In this document: positions 1 through 5,085 of the stretch, in pieces
Position numbering within the stretch: position 1 is the stretch's first letter
Layout of the letters: each line of letters begins with the position of its first letter
Assembly (NCBI GenBank): GCA_002869425.1
Contig: PKSZ01000018.1
Coordinates: forward strand, 1-5,085
Direction of reading: 5' to 3'
Source of the DNA: Marinilabiliales bacterium
Lineage (GTDB): Bacteria > Bacteroidota > Bacteroidia > Bacteroidales > BM523
DNA: 5,085 nt
Made by a program: the position numbers and the translations under genes
Notes under the pieces: model-generated
Databases searched by the model: none
The model's input: only the letters and a program-made list of their open reading frames with translations
What the model was told of the DNA's origin: nothing

Positions 1-432
1 AATTTAACCTGGTGGGGTAGGCCACAATCAAGTTTTATTACTAAGGCTTTCAATAAAGAAGAGATTGAAATCCACGGAGATGGAACACAAACGCGTACAT
101 TTACATACATTTCTGATACCGTAGATGGTATAATGAGCTGTATATTTGAGGAAAAAGCAAAGAATGAGATTTTCAATATTGGCTCTAATCCAGATGAAGA
201 AATTTCTATTTTAGGATTGGCGAGTACTATATGGAAACTTGTGAATGGAGAGGCTTCAGAACCTATGCTGAAGTTTATTCCCTATGAGAAATTTGGTAAA
301 TATGAAGATGTGATGCGAAGAGTCCCGGATATATCTAAAATAGGTAAATATTTCGGATATACACCTAAGGTTAGACTGAAAGAGGGTTTGTCAAGAACTA
401 TAGAATGGCAAAGGGAAAAACTGGGAATTTAG
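1..432 (+). CDS. NAD-dependent sugar epimerase/dehydratase (SDR family), 3' end only
   Basis: This is the C-terminal 143 residues of an extended short-chain dehydrogenase/reductase acting on a nucleotide sugar. The reading frame is open from the first base and ends at TAG 430-432, so the start and the N-terminal Rossmann domain with its GxxGxxG and YxxxK motifs lie outside the window. An internal ATG at 133 is not the start, because conserved sequence runs straight through it. The visible part shows the substrate-domain signature seen in UDP-glucuronate decarboxylase and UDP-glucose 4-epimerase relatives: NLTWWGRPQS near the cut edge, then IHGDGTQTRTFTYISDTVDG at residues 27-46, followed by FNIGSNPDEEISILGLA. 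The C-terminus carries the usual RVPDISKIGKYFGYTPKVRLKEGL segment (shown here as a motif: R-PDISK, then GYTP, then the LKEGL helix). The product probably supplies a nucleotide sugar to the genes downstream. The exact reaction (epimerase, dehydratase or decarboxylase) cannot be decided from this fragment. Confidence 0.93.
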   Translation, partial: NLTWWGRPQSSFITKAFNKEEIEIHGDGTQTRTFTYISDTVDGIMSCIFEEKAKNEIFNIGSNPDEEISILGLASTIWKLVNGEASEPMLKFIPYEKFGKYEDVMRRVPDISKIGKYFGYTPKVRLKEGLSRTIEWQREKLGI

Positions 433-434
433 CA

Positions 435-1181
435 ATGAGATACTATGTATTAATACCAGTTTACAATGAAGAGTTAAATATTGAGACACTTCATTCAAAT
501 CTCACAAATGTTCTTAAGGATAGAGATGTATTATATGTCTTTGTTGATGACTGTTCAACAGATGGATCGGTTGGCTTATTGAAAAAGGTTTTTTCAGGAC
601 AAAATACACACGTCATAGAGAAAGAAGAAAATAAGGGCCCGGGTGATTCTTTTGATAAAGGTTTTAGATGGATACTTGAAAATGCTTCGGATGAGGATGA
701 TAGAATAATAACCCTTGAGGCTGATAATACTTCTGATCTTGGTATCCTGAGTAATATGCTTGCCATTTCAGATCTTGGATATGAAATGGTTTTGTCATCC
801 ATATATGCTCAGGGAGGAGGATTTAAGCAAACCAATTTTTTTCGAAAAATTAGTTCATTTGCAGCCAATATGGTTTTTCGCTCATTGTTTAATATCAACG
901 TATTAACACTAAGTTCTTTTTATAGGGTTTATCGCTTGTCTGTAATCAAACGTGTAGATGACTTATACAATGAAATAATTTCAGAATCCGGGTTTATTTC
1001 AATGCTGGAGTTGCTTTTAAAAGCAATTAGGGCGGATGCTTCGGTTATTGAGGTTCCTATGGTATTGCGATCTAAAAATCGTATAGGCAAATCTAAGATG
1101 AAGGTCTTCAAAACAGCTATGAGCTATCTCAGGTTTCTTATTTTGAAAGGCTTTCGAATTGTTCATTGGAAAAAGAAATGA
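435..1181 (+). CDS. Family 2 glycosyltransferase, DPM1-like
   Basis: This encodes a 248-residue GT-A fold glycosyltransferase. The N-terminus has the GT2 opening LIPVYNEE (residues 6-13), then the nucleotide-binding VFVDDCSTDGS (35-45) with D38-D39, and ENKGPGDSFDKG (65-76). The position of the usual metal-binding DxD reads LEADNTSD (94-101), so E95-A-D97 replaces DAD. The segments FYRVYR (162-167), SESGF (183-187) and GKSKM (218-222) match the acceptor-side pattern of dolichyl/polyprenyl-phosphate mannose synthases. There is no C-terminal pair of membrane helices of the kind ArnC has, and the protein ends in a basic tail (HWKKK), so it may be a peripheral membrane enzyme. The start is set at ATG 435, two bases after the upstream stop; an earlier in-frame ATG at 405 would only add ten residues lying over the epimerase and before the conserved N-terminal strand. 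The donor sugar and acceptor are unknown; polyprenyl phosphate is a family-based guess. Confidence 0.92.
   Translation: MRYYVLIPVYNEELNIETLHSNLTNVLKDRDVLYVFVDDCSTDGSVGLLKKVFSGQNTHVIEKEENKGPGDSFDKGFRWILENASDEDDRIITLEADNTSDLGILSNMLAISDLGYEMVLSSIYAQGGGFKQTNFFRKISSFAANMVFRSLFNINVLTLSSFYRVYRLSVIKRVDDLYNEIISESGFISMLELLLKAIRADASVIEVPMVLRSKNRIGKSKMKVFKTAMSYLRFLILKGFRIVHWKKK
1178..1181 (+). promoter_or_regulatory. ATGA stop/start overlap, likely translational coupling
   Basis: The ATG of the formyltransferase and the TGA of the glycosyltransferase share the four bases ATGA. No clear Shine-Dalgarno sequence precedes it (the upstream bases are GGAAAAAGAA), so re-initiation by the terminating ribosome is the likely way the downstream gene is translated. 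This junction is also the main reason to choose ATG 1178 over the TTG at 1166. Confidence 0.65.
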
Positions 1182-1963
1182 GTCGCAGAAAAATTGTCAT
1201 TTACACAACCAGCGATTATAACTGGGCATTTAATACATGGAAAGATAGCCTGCCAGCACTATTGGAAGAGTATGATGTAAAAGGAGTATTGCTTTTTCCT
1301 GATCAGCTTGGAGGAAGAAAGGGAATGCAAATTCCATTATATTATCTGAAAACTTTTGGGTTCATTAATTTTATTCTGTTTGCTTCATTTGCGGTACTTC
1401 AACAATTAAGAAGGATTTTTTCATCAGTGTCGAGTTGGAAAGCGCTGGCAAAAAAGCATAATATACCATTGTTATATTATAAAAATCCCAATCAGAAGGA
1501 AGTTATTGAGTGGACGCAAGATTGTGATCCTGATGTTATTGTAATAATGGTTAGTCAGATTTTGAAAAAGGAAGTTTTGTCTATTCCTAAGCTGGGCGTT
1601 ATTAACAAACATGCAGCCATCTTACCCTCTTGCAGGGGGGTGTACCCTTACTTTTGGGCAAAACTATATGGTTTGCCTTTGGGATATAGTTTTCACGAAG
1701 TTACTGAAGGAATAGATAAAGGAAAAATTTTATATCAGCATAGGGTGTCAGAAGATTCAGAAGAAAGTCTTATCGCTTTTTATAAAGAAGTATATGCTGA
1801 ATATAAAAATGCCTTACTGGCTGCATTAAGAAATCTGGAATCAGGAGAATTTATTTCCCCTGAAAACGTTGAAGACAGTTATTTTTCCTTTCCTTTAAGG
1901 AAAGATTATAAAAATTTCAGAAATCAAGGGTACAGAATCGCTCGTCTTAAAGATTTGTTTTGA
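1178..1963 (+). CDS. Formyltransferase, probable sugar N-formyltransferase
   Basis: This encodes 261 residues of the formyl_transf_N fold (methionyl-tRNA formyltransferase, PurN, ArnA N-terminal domain, sugar N-formyltransferases), which moves a formyl group from N10-formyltetrahydrofolate to an amine. The catalytic triad is intact: N143 and H145 in the motif NKHAAILPSCRG (143-154), and D180 in TEGIDKGKILY (176-186). The N-terminal strand RRKIVIYTT and the DPDVIVIMVSQIL stretch (117-129) fit the Rossmann core. A hydrophobic helical segment around residues 52-78 sits between these two parts. The protein is shorter than a true methionyl-tRNA formyltransferase (about 310 residues), and its place among glycan genes favours an amino-sugar substrate. 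The start is put at ATG 1178, whose ATGA overlaps the preceding stop by four bases and suggests translational coupling; a TTG at 1166 would add four residues. No aminotransferase that would make the amino sugar is visible, so it would have to be encoded elsewhere. Confidence 0.88.
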   Translation: MSRRKIVIYTTSDYNWAFNTWKDSLPALLEEYDVKGVLLFPDQLGGRKGMQIPLYYLKTFGFINFILFASFAVLQQLRRIFSSVSSWKALAKKHNIPLLYYKNPNQKEVIEWTQDCDPDVIVIMVSQILKKEVLSIPKLGVINKHAAILPSCRGVYPYFWAKLYGLPLGYSFHEVTEGIDKGKILYQHRVSEDSEESLIAFYKEVYAEYKNALLAALRNLESGEFISPENVEDSYFSFPLRKDYKNFRNQGYRIARLKDLF

Positions 1964-1964
1964 C

Positions 1965-1968
1965 AGGA
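1965..1968 (+). promoter_or_regulatory. Weak Shine-Dalgarno (AGGA) before the deacetylase
   Basis: AGGA lies three bases before ATG 1972, a spacing shorter than usual. It supports ATG 1972 over TTG 1960, which would sit upstream of it. The other starts in the cluster lack a comparable motif, in line with the weak use of Shine-Dalgarno pairing in Bacteroidota. Confidence 0.35.
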
Positions 1969-1971
1969 ATT

Positions 1972-2922
1972 ATGGGTAAATCAAATGATTATGCAGCATT
2001 TAATATAAATCTTGATTCTTTTTCCGAGATTTTGGGGTATCCTGATAACTATGAAGATCCCACATATGGTGTAATACTTGACAGATTTCTCGATCTGGCT
2101 CAGAAATATTCATTTAAATATTCAGTTTATGTAATTGGGAAGGACCTTGAAGATAAAAGGTATGCAAGCGCAATAAAAAAACTGGCTGACGAAGGGCATG
2201 AAATCGGTAATCATAGCTGGTCTCATGATGTGGATCTTGCAACACAAAAACAGGAAGAAATTGAGGCTGAGCTTAAGAAAACTCATGATATTATTAATGA
2301 TATTACAGGTGTTGATCCACAGGGATTTATATCTCCGGGATGGTCAACTTCAGGTCGTTTAATAAAAACCTTGATCCGTTTGGGTTATGTGTACGATACA
2401 TCTGTTTTTCCTTCATATTTGGTTTTTCCATCAACAGCGAAATTGCTTTTCAACTATTTGGGTGATAAAAGATGGTGGAAAATAGCCAGGCGAAATATTT
2501 TGGTTCCTTCATTTGCTTCCAGACAATTGTATTATTCACATGGTAAAATACTAGAAAAATCAGTAAATGCCGGAGAGAAAGGAATATGGATATTGCCATT
2601 ACCAACAACGTCAGGGAGATTGGCAATCTGGCATACACTGGCCTTTATTTATAAGGAAAATAAATTTGCAAAAATTCTGAAGAATGGTTTGCGTACAATT
2701 GATGCTTTTTATTATCTAATGCATCCAGCTGATTTGGCTGATAGAAGAGATCTGAATGTAAAATATAAAGTTCCTTTGGAAAGAATTGATGTTCCATTGA
2801 AACGAAAAATGTATTTGCTAGAAAAGTCAATGAATACTATTTTTGAATCTGGTCGAAAAATTGTAACCATGAAGGAGTTGGTTAGCAACCAAGTCGCAAT
2901 TAGAGATGAAAATACCCAATGA
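1972..2922 (+). CDS. Polysaccharide deacetylase (NodB/CE4 family), possibly ArnD-like deformylase
   Basis: This encodes 316 residues of the NodB/carbohydrate esterase 4 fold, metal-dependent hydrolases that remove N- or O-acyl groups from sugars. Motif 1 appears as FNINLDSF (10-17), where D15 is kept but the preceding acidic position is N13. Motif 2 is HEIGNHSWSH (76-85), supplying metal ligands H81 and H85. Motif 3 is GFISPGWSTS (118-127), with isoleucine where many members have arginine. Next come LGYVYDTSVFPSY (137-149) and a late histidine in YYLMHPADL (247-255). No signal peptide or N-terminal anchor is visible, so a cytoplasmic location is likely, unlike secreted chitin or peptidoglycan deacetylases. 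Motif 1 and the paired H-W-x-H and GW patterns recall ArnD (RIDVDTF, HAWDH, AGW). The start is ATG 1972, with a weak AGGA at 1965-1968; TTG 1960 would overlap the previous stop and add four residues. The substrate is unknown, and activity is open because of N13. Confidence 0.88.
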   Translation: MGKSNDYAAFNINLDSFSEILGYPDNYEDPTYGVILDRFLDLAQKYSFKYSVYVIGKDLEDKRYASAIKKLADEGHEIGNHSWSHDVDLATQKQEEIEAELKKTHDIINDITGVDPQGFISPGWSTSGRLIKTLIRLGYVYDTSVFPSYLVFPSTAKLLFNYLGDKRWWKIARRNILVPSFASRQLYYSHGKILEKSVNAGEKGIWILPLPTTSGRLAIWHTLAFIYKENKFAKILKNGLRTIDAFYYLMHPADLADRRDLNVKYKVPLERIDVPLKRKMYLLEKSMNTIFESGRKIVTMKELVSNQVAIRDENTQ

Positions 2923-3610
2923 AGAAAAACGCCTGAGGCAGTTTTATGGTAAGGTAGATGATAAGCATATCCATTCCTTTTCTCGTTTTTTGAAAGGGGA
3001 TAAGGTTTTGGATATTGGAACAGGATTGGGATCTACTACTGGCTATATAACAAATCACTACCCAGAAGTTTCTTGTCTTGGTGTTGACATGTTGGAAGAA
3101 AATATACAGAAGGCTAAGGGTTTTTTCCCTAATGCAGAATTTAGCGTTGTGAATGCAGAAAAAATGCCATTCGATAATGGTGCTTTTACAACTATTATTT
3201 TGCGTGACGTATTACATCATTTGTATGAAGAGTCTGATTTTGATTTGGTTGCATCAGAAATAAAAAGGGTGTCGTCAGCTGGGGCCAGACTTTTAATCCT
3301 GGATCCAAATGTGCAGATGATGCTTAAGTTTTTTCGGTTTATTTCTGCGCATAAAGATGCCGAATGTAAATTTGAAACGGCTTTGGAATTACTTCCTAAA
3401 ATGGGATTTACAAAAAAAGAAACGACCTTTCATACTTTATATAGTTTGCCGCTTAGTGGGGGTTATGTGGGTGTTAACTTTGTGCCAAATATTGGTTTCG
3501 TTCAGAAATCGATTTTGGGTAGTGAACGCTTTTTTGAAAAAGCATTGAATTCAGTGGGTCTGGGACGTTATCTGTGTTGGAGATATTTGATAGTGGCAGA
3601 TAAAATTTAG
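2906..3610 (+). CDS. Class I SAM-dependent methyltransferase
   Basis: This encodes 234 residues of the Methyltransf_11/25 type. Motif I is KVLDIGTGLGSTTG (33-46), the glycine-rich SAM-binding loop. D61 in LGVDMLEENI (58-67) is the likely ribose-hydroxyl ligand. NAEKMPFDNGAFTTI (83-97) holds the adenine-contact region and the typical PFxxxxFD-like post-II motif, and RDVLHHL (100-106) follows it as motif IV. LLILDPN (129-135) forms the next strand. The C-terminal 90 residues, including a glycine-rich SGGYVGVNF stretch, are less recognisable and may shape the acceptor site. The start at ATG 2906 lies inside the deacetylase gene (17-base overlap), and no other in-frame ATG precedes motif I. As the last gene of the cluster it probably methylates the glycan or a lipid-linked intermediate, but a small-molecule or quinone-like substrate cannot be excluded from sequence alone. 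The stop overlaps the stop of the convergent transporter gene. Confidence 0.9.
   Translation: MKIPNEEKRLRQFYGKVDDKHIHSFSRFLKGDKVLDIGTGLGSTTGYITNHYPEVSCLGVDMLEENIQKAKGFFPNAEFSVVNAEKMPFDNGAFTTIILRDVLHHLYEESDFDLVASEIKRVSSAGARLLILDPNVQMMLKFFRFISAHKDAECKFETALELLPKMGFTKKETTFHTLYSLPLSGGYVGVNFVPNIGFVQKSILGSERFFEKALNSVGLGRYLCWRYLIVADKI
3607..3610. other. Convergent stop-codon overlap between methyltransferase and transporter
   Basis: The plus-strand TAG at 3608-3610 and the minus-strand TAA read from 3609 to 3607 share bases, so the two genes meet tail to tail with no intergenic DNA. No hairpin followed by a T-run is visible at the junction. Any terminators for the two transcripts must sit inside the opposing coding sequence, or termination is Rho-dependent. 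Confidence 0.9.
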
Positions 3611-5085
3611 TCAGAGCTTGTGGTGCTCCATTCAAGTAAAATTCTAGCAATATTTGTTGAGTGACTACTAATTCTCTTTAGAAGTTCAATAAGTTCTAAG
3701 TGAATTTGACTAGATTCAAGAGTTTCTGGAACTTCATCAATTAATCTATCAAAATGAGTTTTTCTAAGTTCCTGCTCTAAAAGTCTATATTTTTTATATT
3801 TTCTTTTAATGTGTTTTGCATCTTGTAAATTTACATCTTTGAAGAAATCTATTGCTCTACTTATTTGTTTAATAGTAGTTAAGTGGTATTCTTCAATTTC
3901 TTTTTGTCCCTCTTCTGAAAATTGAATGTTTAGCTCGTTCTTTTTTTCAGCAAGCGGAATTAACCTTTTAGAAATAATATCACCAATTTGCTCAACTTCG
4001 GTTGATGTATGCATCATTTGAAAAACTTCGTGCGAGCGTTCTTCAGCAATTGATTCCTGACTTATTTTTCTAAGATATCTGTTTATTTTAATATTTAAAA
4101 AATCTATTTCTTCTTCTCTTTCTCTTATTTCATCTAGCTTGTCAGGATTATTTTCTATGAAAGGGGGTAAAATATCTTCAACCATTTTTTTTACTTTTAA
4201 AGCCATTCTGATAATCTCAGCTTTTGTTAAGCTAAGTGCCAATACTGGAGTTGAAATTAAATCTTCTTCTAAATATTTGGTTTTAAATTGTGTTTCGTCT
4301 TCATCCTCTTCTATATCAGGAAGAATTTTAGTAATTAAATTGGCTGCAATATTAATTCCAGGTAATAATACAATGGTTAATAGGATGTTGAAAAATGTAT
4401 GAGCATTAGCAATTTGGCGTGGAATTGCATTGAAATTGTCAGGAGAGGATACATCCATTCCTTCAATTGGCGAAAAATTTCTAACTAATTCTGCAAATGT
4501 TGGTATCCACCAAACAAACAATAGTATGCCTAAAATTTTGAACAATGAATGGGCTAAAGCTACACGTTTAGCTTCTCTTGTACTATTAATGCTCGATAAA
4601 ATTGCCGTCATGCTTGTACCTAAATTGGAACCCAAAATCAACGGAATGGCTGCTTCCAGAGTAATAAGGCCCTGAGAACCTAATACCATTACAATTCCTA
4701 AAAAAGCAGCACTACTTTGAATAATGCCAGTAAACAAAGTTCCAATTAATATACCTAATATTGGATTTTCTAAAACCAACAACAGATTAATAAATGGTTG
4801 ATATGTCCTCAATGGGTACATAGCATCAGACATAAGCCACATTCCTAAAAAAAGAATTCCAAATCCAAGAATTCCTTGCCCAAGATTTTTAATGTTTTTT
4901 GATTTGGAAAGAAAAAACATTGCAAATCCTATTCCTACAATCAACAATGAAAAATCAGATAATTTAAAAGCTATTAATTGAACTGTAAAGGTTGTTCCTA
5001 TAGAAGCTCCAAGTATAATACCAAGCGATTGCGCAAAAGTCATTAATTGTGCCTGAACAAAACTAACTAGCATTACAGTTGTTGC
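3607..5085 (-). CDS. Na+/phosphate cotransporter with C-terminal PhoU-like domain, 5' end cut
   Basis: This encodes a sodium-dependent phosphate symporter of the NptA/PNaS family (Na_Pi_cotrans domain, normally two copies) in the inner membrane. Counting from the first visible residue, 492 residues are present. The frame stays open to the window edge with ATTVMLVSF, the tail of the family's QSSSATT motif, so the ATG at 5073 is internal and perhaps 60-100 N-terminal residues are missing. Repeat one continues with LGASIGTT (25-32). Repeat two is complete: GIIQSSAAFLG (120-130) and LGSNLGTS (151-158). Hydrophobic segments lie near 18-40, 44-60, 68-88, 107-140, 176-196 and 228-252. An acidic linker (IEEDEDE, 258-264) leads into a mostly helical PhoU-like region (about 285-485) with charged helices such as REREEEIDFLNIKINRYL and TSTEVEQIGDIISKRL. 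The gene runs toward the glycan cluster and has no functional link to it that can be seen; phosphate uptake or efflux balance is its likely job. Confidence 0.95.
   Translation of the reverse strand, partial: ATTVMLVSFVQAQLMTFAQSLGIILGASIGTTFTVQLIAFKLSDFSLLIVGIGFAMFFLSKSKNIKNLGQGILGFGILFLGMWLMSDAMYPLRTYQPFINLLLVLENPILGILIGTLFTGIIQSSAAFLGIVMVLGSQGLITLEAAIPLILGSNLGTSMTAILSSINSTREAKRVALAHSLFKILGILLFVWWIPTFAELVRNFSPIEGMDVSSPDNFNAIPRQIANAHTFFNILLTIVLLPGINIAANLITKILPDIEEDEDETQFKTKYLEEDLISTPVLALSLTKAEIIRMALKVKKMVEDILPPFIENNPDKLDEIREREEEIDFLNIKINRYLRKISQESIAEERSHEVFQMMHTSTEVEQIGDIISKRLIPLAEKKNELNIQFSEEGQKEIEEYHLTTIKQISRAIDFFKDVNLQDAKHIKRKYKKYRLLEQELRKTHFDRLIDEVPETLESSQIHLELIELLKRISSHSTNIARILLEWSTTSSD

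Larger units (their letters stand above)
1..3610 (+). other. Probable single operon: 3' part of a surface-glycan modification cluster
   Basis: Five plus-strand genes follow each other with junctions of +2, -4, +8 and -17 bases, leaving no room for internal promoters or terminators in noncoding sequence. All five products belong to families used in building or decorating surface glycans: epimerase, glycosyltransferase, formyltransferase, deacetylase and methyltransferase. Co-transcription is inferred from the spacing, and the promoter must lie before position 1. No flippase, polymerase or priming transferase is seen here, so the class of glycan (capsule, O-antigen or glycolipid) stays open. 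Confidence 0.8.

Noticed and set aside
133..432. Treating the first frame as a complete small gene starting at ATG 133
   Set aside because: The conserved GDGTQTRTFTYISDTVDG motif lies upstream of that ATG in the same frame, which is open to position 1, so this is the tail of a larger epimerase gene.
491..802. Minus-strand open frame of 103 codons opposite the glycosyltransferase
   Set aside because: It is fully antisense to a gene with clear GT2 motifs, is low in complexity (serine-rich), and matches no family I recognise.
1888..1904. Perfect 17-base inverted repeat CTTTCCTTTAAGGAAAG near the end of the formyltransferase gene
   Set aside because: The arms are AT-rich, the loop would be only a few bases, there is no T-run after it, and it lies within coding sequence; chance is the simplest reading. 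It could still be a weak mRNA hairpin before the deacetylase start.
2450..2830. Two short minus-strand frames opposite the deacetylase (2450-2638 and 2645-2830)
   Set aside because: They are antisense shadows in an AT-rich gene, about 60 codons each, without motifs.
3357..3548. Plus-strand 63-codon frame inside the methyltransferase gene
   Set aside because: It overlaps the methyltransferase in another frame, and its sequence looks like an out-of-frame reading with no recognisable features.
4139..4675. Two plus-strand open frames opposite the phosphate transporter (4139-4402 and 4430-4675)
   Set aside because: Both lie antisense inside the conserved transporter and PhoU-like coding sequence and show no domain pattern of their own.
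3607..5073. Treating the transporter as complete with its start at the ATG read from 5073
   Set aside because: The four codons before it read ATTV in frame, matching the end of the family's QSSSATT motif, so the true start lies beyond the window.

Overview
The window is an AT-rich, gene-dense stretch of bacterial chromosome. It most likely comes from the phylum Bacteroidota. The grounds are the high A+T content, the near absence of Shine-Dalgarno sequences before well-placed ATG codons, and a Na+/phosphate symporter fused to a PhoU-like domain, a common arrangement in that phylum. This is an inference from style, and no genus can be named.

Positions 1-3610 hold five tightly packed plus-strand genes that read as the downstream end of a surface-glycan (O-antigen, capsule or glycolipid) cluster. 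They are the 3' end of an NAD-dependent sugar epimerase/dehydratase (1-432), a family 2 glycosyltransferase resembling dolichol-phosphate mannose synthase (435-1181), a formyltransferase of the sugar N-formyltransferase/methionyl-tRNA formyltransferase fold (1178-1963), a polysaccharide-deacetylase-family hydrolase (1972-2922) and a SAM-dependent methyltransferase (2906-3610). The junctions are a 2-nt gap, a 4-nt ATGA overlap, an 8-nt gap and a 17-nt overlap, so the set is almost certainly one transcript. No promoter is visible; it must lie upstream of the window.

Positions 3607-5085 hold a convergent minus-strand gene for a Na+/phosphate cotransporter with a C-terminal PhoU-like domain. Its 5' end is cut by the window edge. 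Its stop codon overlaps the methyltransferase stop, so there is no intergenic terminator. It looks like a housekeeping gene marking the end of the glycan cluster.

The most interesting point is the combination of genes. An epimerase, a DPM1/ArnC-like glycosyltransferase, a formyltransferase and a deacetylase without a visible signal peptide are the same four activity classes as the Arn pathway (ArnA C-terminal domain, ArnC, ArnA N-terminal domain, ArnD), in which an amino sugar is formylated, moved to a lipid carrier and then deformylated. The cluster may therefore run an analogous formylate-transfer-deformylate scheme on a different sugar. This is a hypothesis: the gene families are well supported, the pathway is not. 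There are no RNA genes, mobile elements, CRISPR arrays or gene-free stretches longer than about 10 bases.
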